Source of the DNA: Pantoea sp050157905
GTDB taxonomy: Bacteria; Pseudomonadota; Gammaproteobacteria; Enterobacterales; Enterobacteriaceae
Length of the DNA stretch: 64,000 bases
Reading direction: 5' to 3'
Assembly: GCF_050157905.1 (NCBI RefSeq)
Contig: NZ_JBKIWZ010000001.1
Span: 1,178,001-1,242,000 of the forward strand
How positions within the stretch are numbered: position 1 is the stretch's first letter; each line of letters starts with the position of its first letter. A model generated the notes under the pieces. The model did not search any database and had not been told where the DNA came from. It saw only the letters and a list, made by a program, of their open reading frames with translations. Positions 7,919-16,469 of the stretch are shown piece after piece. A program made the translations under genes and the position numbers.

Positions 7919-9418
7919 TTAACGTTTCAGGCGGTAGTACGCTTCATTCCAGCGCAGCGCATCTTTAAACGCGGGCAACCGGGTGTGCTCATCAATCACC
8001 AGCACTTCGATGTCGTTCATTTCGCCGTACAGATACATATCCTCCAGCGTCAGCGCCTGGCTGAATACCGTATGGTGTGCGCCGCCGCCCAGAATCCACG
8101 CTTCGGAAGCGGTCGCCAGTGACGGCTGGGCTTTCCACAGAGCGCGTGCCACTGGCAGCTTCGGCAGCGGTTTTGGCTGTTCAATTGCATCAACGACGTT
8201 CACCAGCAAACGGAAACGATCGCCCATGTCGATCACGCTGGCGTTGATTGCCCGGCCCGCTGGCGTGGAGAAGATCATGCGTGCCGGATCGGCTTTGTCA
8301 CCGATGCCCAGGAACTGCACATCGATTAATGGCTTCTCTTCGATGGCGATCGACGGGCAGACTTCAAGCATGTGTGAGCCGAGCACCAGATCGTTGCCCG
8401 GTGAGAAGTGATAGGTGTAATCCTCCATAAATGAGGTGCCACCTTTACGATCTCCGGCCATGACTTTGAAAATGCGCAGCAGGGCAGCGGTTTTCCAGTC
8501 ACCTTCGCCTGCAAACCCATAACCCTTCGCCATCAGGCGCTGAACCGCCAGGCCTGGCAGCTGTGTCATGCCGTGCAGTGTCTGGAAATTGGTGGTAAAG
8601 GCGTGGCAGCCTTCCGCTTCCAGAAAACGGGTCAGGCCGAGCTCGATACGCGCGGCATCCAGCACGTTCTGGCGTTTTTCACCGCCGGACGCAGCGACAT
8701 CCGTAAAGCGGTAGAGGCTCTCATATTCGTCAATCAGCGCGTTTACGTCACCGTCGCTGACGCCGTTTATGACCTCAACCAGATCGCCGACGCCCCAGCC
8801 ATTAACCGCATAGCCGAACTGAATCTGGGCGGCCACTTTATCACCTTCAGTGACGGCCACTTCACGCATGTTATCGCCAAAACGGGCCACTTTCAGCTGC
8901 TGGCTTTCCTGTTTCGCCAGGGCTGCACGCATCCAGTTTCCCAGACGCTGCTGACTGGCGCTGTCCTGCCAGTGCCCCGTGACCACGCTGTGTTGCAGGC
9001 CCATCCGCGCGCCAATGAAGCCGAACTCGCGACCGCCGTGCGCCGTCTGGTTCAGGTTCATAAAGTCCATGTCCATGCTATCCCATGGGATCTCTGCATT
9101 GAACTGGGTATGGAACTGCAGCAGCGGCTTGTTAAGAATGCTCAGGCCCCCAATCCACATTTTGGCCGGGGAGAAAGTGTGCAGCCAGGTGATGATACCG
9201 ACGCACTGCGGGTCGAAATTGGCGTCACGGCACAGGGCCAGCGCTTCATCCGGCGATTTCACCAGCGGTTTCAGTTCCAGACGAAGCGGTAAACCAGTCT
9301 GATTAAGACCTTCAACGACCTGACGGGCATGTTGTTCAACCTGGCGTAAAGTTTCCGCCCCGTAGAGGTGCTGTGTGCCGATGACGAACCACACGCTGTA
9401 GCTGTTTGACTGTTCCAT
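7919..9418 (-). CDS. araA: AraA, L-arabinose isomerase
   Basis: Converts L-arabinose to L-ribulose, the first cytoplasmic step of arabinose catabolism; Mn-dependent and oligomeric in E. coli. The 499 residues match the normal family length of about 500. Metal and active-site segments are visible: AGEGDWKTAALLR, SFMEDYTYHF, LGSHMLEVCPS and GGGAHHTVFSQ. It starts MEQSNSYSVWFVIGTQHLYG, with GGAGTGAT upstream as ribosome site. It is the second gene of araBA, 185 bp after araB. The usual third gene, araD, is missing; the repeat array follows instead. Confidence 0.97.
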   Translation of the reverse strand: MEQSNSYSVWFVIGTQHLYGAETLRQVEQHARQVVEGLNQTGLPLRLELKPLVKSPDEALALCRDANFDPQCVGIITWLHTFSPAKMWIGGLSILNKPLLQFHTQFNAEIPWDSMDMDFMNLNQTAHGGREFGFIGARMGLQHSVVTGHWQDSASQQRLGNWMRAALAKQESQQLKVARFGDNMREVAVTEGDKVAAQIQFGYAVNGWGVGDLVEVINGVSDGDVNALIDEYESLYRFTDVAASGGEKRQNVLDAARIELGLTRFLEAEGCHAFTTNFQTLHGMTQLPGLAVQRLMAKGYGFAGEGDWKTAALLRIFKVMAGDRKGGTSFMEDYTYHFSPGNDLVLGSHMLEVCPSIAIEEKPLIDVQFLGIGDKADPARMIFSTPAGRAINASVIDMGDRFRLLVNVVDAIEQPKPLPKLPVARALWKAQPSLATASEAWILGGGAHHTVFSQALTLEDMYLYGEMNDIEVLVIDEHTRLPAFKDALRWNEAYYRLKR

Positions 9419-9603
9419 ACATCACTCCTTAACTTTGCGCCTATCCTGATAGGCTGTTTAATTTGTCTGCCTGAATCCGGGCAGGGCACACAGGCTGCTT
9501 TAGCAACCTGAACGCCCGTCAGGGTGACCCTGAAGGGGGCGCGCAGCGAATCATCCTTACGCACGCCGTATGCGCCTGCCCGTGTCCGGACTGTCTGTAA
9601 CCA

Positions 9604-11307
9604 TTACGCCTGCCGGGACAGGCTGGTCGCGGAAGCAGGGCGGGCGGCGTATTGCGGTTCAGCCGCTACGCACCACTGTTGATAGCGTTGATAAAGTTGT
9701 TGATAGCGGGCGACGCGGGCCGGATCGGGCTGCAGGGTGACGGCAATCGGGCTGGCCATGACCTGCTGTGCATCCGGAACGCTGGCGTGAACCCCGGCGG
9801 CGACAGCGGCAAAGATCGCCGCCCCCAGCGCACAGCATTCATCGGAGGCGACAATATCCAGCGGCCGGTTCATCACGTCGCAGCAGGCCTGCATGATGGC
9901 GGGGGACTTACGGGCGATGCCGCCCAGCGTCAGGATGTTTTCCACCGGAATCTGCTGCTGTTCAAAGCACTCCATGATGGCGCGTGCGCCAAAGGCAGTC
10001 GCCGCAACCAGCCCGCCAAACAGTGCCGGTGCATCGGTGCCCAGGTTGAGATCCGTAATGACCCCTTTCAGTCGCTGGTTAGCATTCGGCGTGCGGCGAC
10101 CGTTGAACCAGTCCAGGACCACCGGCAGATGGTCGAGCTGCGGGTTCGCCGCCCAGGCCTCAGTGAGATCTTTAATCAGGCTCTTTTGCATCTCCGCCAG
10201 CTGCGGTTTCAGTGCCGGATGCTGCTGCGCCGCCAGCTGCAGCGGCCAGCCCAGTAGGCGGCTGAACCAGGCGTAGATATCACCAAAAGCAGACTGACCC
10301 GCCTCCAGCCCGATTGCACCGGGCATGACGCTGCCATCGACCTGGCCGCAGATGCCTTTGATGTCGCGATCGCCGACCTGCGCTGCATCAGCAATCAGGA
10401 TGTCGCAGGTTGAGGTGCCAATCACTTTCACCAGCGTGTAAGGTTTTGCGCCACCCCCGACGGCACCCATGTGACAGTCAAACGCGCCACCGGAGATCGT
10501 GACGGTCTGCGTCAGACCCAGACGCTGTGCCCATTCCGGGCTGAGCGTGCCGACCGGCAGATCCGCCGTCCAGGTCTCAGTAAAGAGCGGGAAGTCGAGC
10601 TGCTGCGTTAACAGCGGGTCGAGCGCATTGAGAAAACCGGCATCGGGCAGACCGTTCCAGTCGCCGTGCCACAGTGCTTTATGCCCGGCGGCACAGCGGC
10701 CGCGGCGCAGTTTATCCGGTGCGGTTGTGCCGCTTAACAGGGCGGGCACCCAGTCACAAAGCTCAACCCAGGAGACGGCCGCCTCGCGCACAGCGGCATC
10801 TTCACGCGATACGTGCAGAATCTTCGCCCAGAACCATTCGGAGGAGTAGATACCGCCGATGTAGCGGCTGTAATCCTGAAAGCGTCCGCTGTGACAGAGC
10901 TGATTGATCGCTTCCGCTTCTTCTATAGCAGTATGATCTTTCCACAGGACGAACATCGCATTGGGGTTGTCGGCAAACTCCGGACGCAGCGCCAGGACAT
11001 GCCCCTCGCGGTCAATCGGCGCGGGGGTTGAGCCGGTGCTGTCCACGCCGATACCGACCACGGCGCGCCGCTGCTCGTCGCTCAGCGCATTCAGTACGCC
11101 CAGCAGCGTCTGCTCCATGGCATCAATGTAATCCTGCGGATGGTGACGAAAACGGTTGGTGTGTGGATCGCTGTATAAGCCCTGTTGCCAGCGCGGATAG
11201 TTCGACACCGCACTCTGTAGCTCTTTGCCGCTGTGACAATCTACGGCCAGCGCACGCACCGAATCACTACCAAAATCCAGCCCAAGGGTGATGGCTCCAG
11301 CACGCAT
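9604..11307 (-). CDS. araB: AraB, L-ribulokinase
   Basis: Phosphorylates L-ribulose to L-ribulose 5-phosphate with ATP. The 567-residue protein is a FGGY-family carbohydrate kinase of normal length. It opens with the phosphate-binding LGLDFGSDSVRALAVDCHSG and has VGIGVDSTGSTPAPID, SGGAFDCHMGAVGGGAKPY and, near the C terminus, LTLGGIARKSPAIMQACCDVM. A CAGGAG ribosome site precedes the ATG. It is the first gene of araBA and is divergent from araF, with a 365-bp shared control region. Without araD nearby, the epimerase for the next step must be encoded elsewhere. Confidence 0.97.
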   Translation of the reverse strand: MRAGAITLGLDFGSDSVRALAVDCHSGKELQSAVSNYPRWQQGLYSDPHTNRFRHHPQDYIDAMEQTLLGVLNALSDEQRRAVVGIGVDSTGSTPAPIDREGHVLALRPEFADNPNAMFVLWKDHTAIEEAEAINQLCHSGRFQDYSRYIGGIYSSEWFWAKILHVSREDAAVREAAVSWVELCDWVPALLSGTTAPDKLRRGRCAAGHKALWHGDWNGLPDAGFLNALDPLLTQQLDFPLFTETWTADLPVGTLSPEWAQRLGLTQTVTISGGAFDCHMGAVGGGAKPYTLVKVIGTSTCDILIADAAQVGDRDIKGICGQVDGSVMPGAIGLEAGQSAFGDIYAWFSRLLGWPLQLAAQQHPALKPQLAEMQKSLIKDLTEAWAANPQLDHLPVVLDWFNGRRTPNANQRLKGVITDLNLGTDAPALFGGLVAATAFGARAIMECFEQQQIPVENILTLGGIARKSPAIMQACCDVMNRPLDIVASDECCALGAAIFAAVAAGVHASVPDAQQVMASPIAVTLQPDPARVARYQQLYQRYQQWCVAAEPQYAARPASATSLSRQA

Positions 11308-11672
11308 CGGAATCTCCTGTGATGAGTTAACTCCTGTATCCTGGGTTCGGCGCGCCGGAACAGTTAGTCATTGCTGGCTGACAATATGCACTTTTCTGTC
11401 ATCGGCAGTGATTTTGTGATCCATTGCAAAAGTTAAGGTCCGGTTAATTTTGCTGAATATATGGATCATTTTGTCGTGATTTTAAGATGTGATACCGCTC
11501 TACAATTTTCTTCGCCAATCCCGCTAAAACTAGCCCAGCGTCCGCACAGGCTGACCACACATAGCAGCCTAACGCACTGATTTATGGCTGTACCCTCAAA
11601 ACAAAACTAACTGGTAGCGTTTACACCAATTCGTTATTAGCAGCGAAAAATAACCTGGTACCGGAGAGCATC
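11308..11672. promoter_or_regulatory. Divergent araB / araF control region
   Basis: This 365-bp spacer must carry both promoters. Two copies of TGATCCAT lie in opposite orientation: TGATCCATT on plus at 11417-11425, and TGATCCATA on minus at 11460-11468. The second sits in a context resembling the ATCCATA end of E. coli AraC half-sites. No perfect CRP site was found; TGTGATACCGC at about 11489 is only a half match. A GalR-like operator motif lies nearer araF and is listed separately. Confidence 0.5.
11611..11626 (+). promoter_or_regulatory. GalR/LacI-family operator-like motif upstream of araF
   Basis: CTGGTAGCGTTTACAC matches the GalR/GalS consensus GTGKNANCGNTTNCAC at all but one or two defined positions. 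It is non-coding, 47 bp before the araF ATG, where a repressor could block the promoter. Confidence 0.4.
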
Positions 11673-12656
11673 ATGCATAAATTCACTAAAGCATTCGCGG
11701 CCATCGGCCTGGCAGCGGTTATGTCACAATCCGCTATCGCCGAGACCATGAAGCTGGGTTTTTTAGTCAAGCAGCCAGAGGAACCCTGGTTCCAGACTGA
11801 ATGGAAATTCGCCGACAAAGCGGGCAAAGATCTTGGCTTTGACGTGATCAAAATTGCCGTACCGGATGGGGAAAAAACCCTGAATGCCATCGACAGCCTG
11901 GCGGCCAACGGTGCAAAAGGTTTTGTGATCTGTACGCCCGATCCAAAACTTGGCTCTGCCATTATGGCGAAAGCGCGCGGCTATGGCCTGAAGGTCATCG
12001 CGGTCGACGATCAGTTCGTGACGGCCAAAGGCAAACCAATGGATACGGTGCCGCTGGTCATGATGGCCGCGACCAAAATTGGTGAGCGTCAGGGGCAGGA
12101 ACTCTATAAAGAGATGCAGAAGCGCGGCTGGGATGTGAAAACTACCGGCGTGATGGCGATTACGGCCAATGAACTCGATACTGCCCGTCGTCGTACCGGC
12201 GGCTCTATGGACGCGCTGAAGGCAGCCGGTTTCCCGGCCGCACAGATCTACCAGGTCCCGACCAAATCCAACGATATCCCGGGCGCATTTGACGCCGGTA
12301 ACTCCCTGCTGGTTCAGCATCCTGAAATCAAACACTGGCTGATTGTCGGCATGAACGACAATACCGTGCTGGGCGGCGTGCGCGCCACAGAAGGTCAGGG
12401 CTTTAAGGCGGCTGACGTCATCGGCATCGGCATCAACGGCGTGGATGCGGTCAGCGAACTGTCGAAAGACAAAGCGACCGGCTTCTACGGCTCGCTGCTG
12501 CCAAGCCCGGACATTCACGGCTATAAAAGCAGCCAGATGCTCTACAACTGGGTCAGCAAAGGTGAAGAACCGCCGAAATTCACCGAAGTTACTGATGTGG
12601 TGCTGATCACCCGTGACAACTTCAAAACCGAACTGGCGAAAAAAGGACTGATGTAA
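11673..12656 (+). CDS. araF: AraF, L-arabinose-binding periplasmic protein
   Basis: High-affinity periplasmic arabinose receptor of the AraFGH importer. It has 327 residues, a signal peptide ending SAIA (about residue 23), then ETMKLGFLVKQPEEPWFQTEW as in E. coli AraF. Conserved ligand-pocket segments include FVICTPDPKLGSAI, GVMAITANELDTARRRT, IVGMNDNTVLGGVRA and GIGINGVDAVSEL. It is the first gene of araFGH-araC, divergent from araBA. Two strong hairpins follow it before araG and probably lower downstream expression or stabilise the araF transcript. Confidence 0.97.
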   Translation: MHKFTKAFAAIGLAAVMSQSAIAETMKLGFLVKQPEEPWFQTEWKFADKAGKDLGFDVIKIAVPDGEKTLNAIDSLAANGAKGFVICTPDPKLGSAIMAKARGYGLKVIAVDDQFVTAKGKPMDTVPLVMMAATKIGERQGQELYKEMQKRGWDVKTTGVMAITANELDTARRRTGGSMDALKAAGFPAAQIYQVPTKSNDIPGAFDAGNSLLVQHPEIKHWLIVGMNDNTVLGGVRATEGQGFKAADVIGIGINGVDAVSELSKDKATGFYGSLLPSPDIHGYKSSQMLYNWVSKGEEPPKFTEVTDVVLITRDNFKTELAKKGLM

Positions 12657-12666
12657 CCCTGAGCCT

Positions 12667-12687
12667 GTCAGGTGTTTTGCACCTGAC
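12667..12687 (+). terminator. Hairpin 1 in the araF-araG gap
   Basis: GTCAGGTG (12667-12674) pairs perfectly with CACCTGAC (12680-12687) around a five-base loop, 10 bp after araF. No T-run follows, so it is more likely an mRNA-stability element than a terminator. Confidence 0.6.
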
Positions 12688-12702
12688 ATCCTTCGTAGCC
12701 GA

Positions 12703-12740
12703 TTTCGCGTCACCCGCTCCAGCCAGCGGGTGGCGCGAAA
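12703..12740 (+). terminator. Hairpin 2 in the araF-araG gap
   Basis: A 16-bp stem with a single G-U pair: bases 12703-12718 (core CACCCGCT) pair with 12725-12740 (core AGCGGGTG). It ends 14 bp before the araG ATG, close to its ribosome site, so it could affect both mRNA decay and araG translation. Confidence 0.65.
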
Positions 12741-12754
12741 GAGTGAGGATCCAC

Positions 12755-14275
12755 ATGAACACTGATTCAGCATTTCTGTCGTTTCATGGCATCAGTAAAA
12801 CGTTTCCTGGCGTGAAAGCGTTGCAGGATATCTCTTTCGACTGCCGCGGCGGTGAAGTCCATGCGCTGATGGGCGAAAACGGAGCAGGCAAATCGACGCT
12901 GTTAAAAATACTCAGCGGCAGTTATCAGCCGAGCGGCGGTGAGATTCGTATCAAAGGCCAGCCAGTAAGCTTTCAGCGCACCACAGATGCGCTGGACGCG
13001 GGCGTGGCCATCATCTACCAGGAACTGCATCTGGTGCCGGAAATGAGCGTGGCGGAGAATATCTACCTCGGTCAGATTCCCCATAAACATGGGCTGGTAA
13101 ACCGTAAGCTGATGCGCTTTGAGGCGGGCCTGCAACTGAAAAATCTCGGCATGGATATCGATCCGGATATGCCGCTGAAATACCTGTCGCTGGGGCAGTG
13201 GCAGATGGTGGAGATTGCCAAAGCACTGGCGCGTAACGCGCGCATCATCGCCTTCGATGAGCCGACCAGTTCTCTGTCGGCGCGTGAGATCGACAATTTG
13301 TTCCGCGTCATCCGTCAGCTGCGTCAGGAAGGCCGGGTGGTGCTCTACGTTTCGCACCGCATGGAGGAGATCTTCGCCCTCAGCGATGCCATCACCGTCT
13401 TCAAAGATGGACGCTACGTGCGCACCTTTACCGATATGGCGAATACCCATCACGACGATCTGGTGCAGGCGATGGTGGGCCGTAATCTGGGTGATATTTA
13501 TGGCTACGCGCCGCGAGCCAAAGGCGCGGTGCGGCTGGAACTGGATAAGGTCGAAGCAAAGGGCGTCCGCACGCCGATTTCGCTGAAGGTCCATGCCGGT
13601 GAAATCGTCGGGCTGTTTGGCCTGGTGGGCGCCGGACGCAGTGAACTGCTGAAAGGGCTGTTTGGCGGCACCCGTCTGCGTGGCGGTCAGGTGATCCTGG
13701 ATGGCAAGCCGCTGCCGCTGCGCGAGCCGATCGACGCCATCCGGGCGGGTATTATGCTCTGCCCGGAAGATCGCAAAGCTGAGGGGATTATTCCGGTGCA
13801 TTCAGTGCGCGATAACATCAATATCAGTGCCCGCCGTCACAACCTGACCGCGGGCTGCCTGATTAAAAACGGCTGGGAAAACAAAAACGCCGACAGCCAC
13901 ATCCGCTCGCTGAACATCAAAACGCCCAGCGCCGATCAGCTAATCATGAACCTCTCCGGCGGCAACCAGCAGAAGGCGATTCTGGGACGCTGGCTGTCGG
14001 AGGAGATGAAGGTGATCCTGCTGGATGAGCCGACGCGCGGCATCGATGTCGGCGCTAAACACGAGATCTATAACCTGATTTATCAGCTGGCGAACCGGGG
14101 CATCGCGGTGCTGTTCGCCTCCAGCGATTTACCGGAAGTGATGGGCCTGGCCGACCGTATCGTCGTGATGCGCGAAGGTGCCATCGCCGGTGAACTGCTG
14201 CACGACGACGCCACGGAGCAGCAGACGCTGAGCCTGGCGATGCCTAAAACCACTCAAGCGGCCGCCGTGGCCTGA
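12755..14275 (+). CDS. araG: AraG, L-arabinose ABC transporter ATPase
   Basis: Two-domain ATPase energising arabinose uptake through AraH. The 506-residue product has Walker A GENGAGKST, Walker B IIAFDEPTSSLS and the linker YVSHRMEEIFALSDAITVFKDG in the first half. The second half has LVGAGRSELLKGLFGG, LCPEDRKAEGIIPVHSV, signature LSGGNQQKAILGRWLSEE and LLDEPTRGIDVG. I placed the start at ATG 12755, with GAGGA upstream; the frame is open further upstream but that stretch is the intergenic hairpin. It is followed after 12 bp by araH. Confidence 0.96.
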   Translation: MNTDSAFLSFHGISKTFPGVKALQDISFDCRGGEVHALMGENGAGKSTLLKILSGSYQPSGGEIRIKGQPVSFQRTTDALDAGVAIIYQELHLVPEMSVAENIYLGQIPHKHGLVNRKLMRFEAGLQLKNLGMDIDPDMPLKYLSLGQWQMVEIAKALARNARIIAFDEPTSSLSAREIDNLFRVIRQLRQEGRVVLYVSHRMEEIFALSDAITVFKDGRYVRTFTDMANTHHDDLVQAMVGRNLGDIYGYAPRAKGAVRLELDKVEAKGVRTPISLKVHAGEIVGLFGLVGAGRSELLKGLFGGTRLRGGQVILDGKPLPLREPIDAIRAGIMLCPEDRKAEGIIPVHSVRDNINISARRHNLTAGCLIKNGWENKNADSHIRSLNIKTPSADQLIMNLSGGNQQKAILGRWLSEEMKVILLDEPTRGIDVGAKHEIYNLIYQLANRGIAVLFASSDLPEVMGLADRIVVMREGAIAGELLHDDATEQQTLSLAMPKTTQAAAVA

Positions 14276-14287
14276 CAGGAGAGCATC

Positions 14288-15271
14288 ATGGCTTCATCCA
14301 CGACCTCAAATACGCCGCAGCCTGCATCACGCGGCGGACTGCAGTTAGGTCGCATCTGGGACAACTTCGGCATGCTGGTCGTCTTTGCGCTGCTGTTTAT
14401 TGTCTGTGCGATTTTTGTGCCGAACTTCGGCTCCTTTATCAATATGAAAGGCCTGGGGCTGGCGATGTCGATGTCCGGCATGGTCGCCTGCGGCATGCTG
14501 TTCTGCCTGGCATCCGGAGACTTTGACCTGTCGGTTGCTTCCGTCATCGCCTGTGCAGGTGTGGTTACCGCCGTGGTGATCAATATGACGGAAAGCCTGT
14601 GGATTGGCGTCGCAGCCGGTCTGGTACTGGGCATGCTCACCGGTTTTATCAACGGTTTCGTGATCGCCCGGCTGAAGATCAACGCGTTGATTACCACGCT
14701 GGCGACCATGCAGATTGTGCGCGGTCTGGCCTATATTTTCTCCGACGGTAAAGCGGTCGGCATCGAAGATGAACGCTTTTTTGCGCTGGGCTTCGCTAAC
14801 TGGCTGGGCGTCCCGGCGCCGATCTGGCTGACCCTGGCAACCATGCTGATCTTCGGTTTCCTGCTCAACAAAACCACGTTTGGCCGCAATACGCTGGCCA
14901 TCGGCGGCAATGAAGAGGCGGCACGACTGGCGGGGGTGCCGGTGGTGCGCACCCGCATCATCATCTTTATTCTTTCCGGCCTGGTATCGGCAGCGGCGGG
15001 TATCATCCTGGCGTCACGCATGACCAGCGGCCAGCCGATGACCTCTATCGGCTATGAGCTGGTGGTGATTTCAGCCTGTGTACTGGGCGGCGTGTCGCTG
15101 AAGGGCGGGATTGGCAAAATCTCCTATGTCGTGGCCGGTGTGCTTATTCTCGGTACGGTTGAGAATGCGATGAATTTATTGAATATCTCGCCATTCTCAC
15201 AGTATGTCGTGCGGGGTCTGATACTGTTAGCTGCGGTGATATTTGACCGTTATAAGCAGAAAAAAGCCTGA
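14288..15271 (+). CDS. araH: AraH, L-arabinose ABC transporter permease
   Basis: Integral-membrane channel subunit of AraFGH, 327 residues, RbsC-type permease. A short cytoplasmic N terminus (to about residue 25) precedes about nine to ten membrane helices. Conserved segments include SGDFDLSVASVIACAGV, NALITTLATMQIVRGLAYI, AIGGNEEAARLAGVPV and ISACVLGGVSLKGGIG. Its ATG follows a CAGGAG ribosome site 12 bp after araG. A 9-bp hairpin lies between araH and araC. Confidence 0.96.
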   Translation: MASSTTSNTPQPASRGGLQLGRIWDNFGMLVVFALLFIVCAIFVPNFGSFINMKGLGLAMSMSGMVACGMLFCLASGDFDLSVASVIACAGVVTAVVINMTESLWIGVAAGLVLGMLTGFINGFVIARLKINALITTLATMQIVRGLAYIFSDGKAVGIEDERFFALGFANWLGVPAPIWLTLATMLIFGFLLNKTTFGRNTLAIGGNEEAARLAGVPVVRTRIIIFILSGLVSAAAGIILASRMTSGQPMTSIGYELVVISACVLGGVSLKGGIGKISYVVAGVLILGTVENAMNLLNISPFSQYVVRGLILLAAVIFDRYKQKKA

Positions 15272-15286
15272 TTACCCGCGTCGCTG

Positions 15287-15314
15287 GCCCGCAGATGCAG
15301 CCGCTTCTGCGGGC
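15287..15314 (+). terminator. Hairpin between araH and araC
   Basis: GCCCGCAGA (15287-15295) pairs with TCTGCGGGC (15306-15314) around a ten-base loop. There is no T-run. It may partly separate araFGH from araC. Confidence 0.5.
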
Positions 15315-15347
15315 TATCCGGACAATAACAGACTGAGTGAGGACGCT

Positions 15348-16265
15348 ATGTATCACCGCGAATTACCGGCCGAACAGCAAAACCCCTTACTGCCGGGCTA
15401 TTCATTTAATGCCTGGCTGGTGGCGGGGCTGACCCCGATTACCGCCGAAGGCCCGCTCGATTTCTTTATCGATCGTCCGCACGGCATGAAAGGTTATATT
15501 CTGAATCTCACCATTAAGGGTAAAGGGCGGGTATTCGACGGCGAGCGGGCATTTGACTGTGAACCGGGCGAACTGCTGCTGTTTCAGCCTAAAACCGCTC
15601 ACTATTATGGTCGCGCGCCGGACAGCCCGCAGTGGTTCCACCGCTGGGTTTATTTCCGCCCGCGTGCCTACTGGCAGGACTGGCTGCGCTGGCAGGATGA
15701 GCAGGAGGGAGTCGGACGCCTGCTGCTGCCGGAATCGCTGCGCGGCGAATTTGATCGACTGTTTGCCAGTATTGAACAGACTCACAACTCCGGACGTCGC
15801 TTCGCGGAAGAGCTGGCGATGAATCTGCTGGAACGGCTGCTGCTGCGCGCCGTCGAGGAAGATCCCCGCAGTCATCAGCTTATCCGCGATCCGCGCGTCA
15901 TCGAAGCCTGCCAGTATGTCACCAACCATCTCGCCAGCGAAGTCAGAATCGAAGAGGTGGCCCGCCATGTCTGCCTGTCACCGTCGCGACTGGCGCACCT
16001 GTTCCGTGAGCAGATGGGCGTCAATCTGTTGCGCTGGCGGGAAGATCAGCGCGTCATCCGCGCCAAGCTGCTGCTACAGACCACGCAGGAACCGATCGCC
16101 TCGGTCGGGCGCGAAGTGGGTTACGACGACCAGCTCTACTTTTCACGCGTATTCCGTAAGCGGGTTGGTGTCAGCCCCAGCGACTTCCGCCGCCGTAATC
16201 AGGATGCACACGACAGCCTTGCGGCGCAGACTGCCTGGCCTCTGGCGCGGAGTGCTATCTCGTAG
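15348..16265 (+). CDS. araC: AraC, arabinose operon regulator
   Basis: Arabinose-responsive activator and repressor. The 305-residue protein matches E. coli AraC in both domains: the N-terminal arm and cupin (LLPGYSFNAWLVAGLTP, DFFIDRPHGMKGYILNL, WVYFRPRAYW) that binds arabinose and dimerises, and the C-terminal double helix-turn-helix (HVCLSPSRLAHLFREQ and VGREVGYDDQLYFSRVF). ATG 15348 is chosen because a GAGGA site precedes it and the upstream frame lies within araH. It is co-directional with and downstream of araFGH, unlike E. coli, where araC is divergent from araBAD. Confidence 0.95.
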   Translation: MYHRELPAEQQNPLLPGYSFNAWLVAGLTPITAEGPLDFFIDRPHGMKGYILNLTIKGKGRVFDGERAFDCEPGELLLFQPKTAHYYGRAPDSPQWFHRWVYFRPRAYWQDWLRWQDEQEGVGRLLLPESLRGEFDRLFASIEQTHNSGRRFAEELAMNLLERLLLRAVEEDPRSHQLIRDPRVIEACQYVTNHLASEVRIEEVARHVCLSPSRLAHLFREQMGVNLLRWREDQRVIRAKLLLQTTQEPIASVGREVGYDDQLYFSRVFRKRVGVSPSDFRRRNQDAHDSLAAQTAWPLARSAIS

Positions 16266-16469
16266 TTTTTTCGGTAAATTCCTCCTTGTCCGTATCAGGT
16301 TAATCGTCTTAAATCAGTCAGGTTAGCGACTAAATACCTGACCCCGCTGGCGGATCCTGACATCAGTCAAAAACCGGGCAGTATGCTTCCTCCTTATGGA
16401 GTGCACTGCCTGAGCCCGGACTGACTGTTAAGTTTTCTCCGGACGGGCCTGGCTCTGAGAGGGAGTAAA

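Noticed and set aside
9419..9603. Possible small gene or araD remnant between araB and araA
   Set aside because: Only a short inverted repeat (TCAGGGT-g-ACCCTGA) is visible; no epimerase-like sequence or ribosome site.
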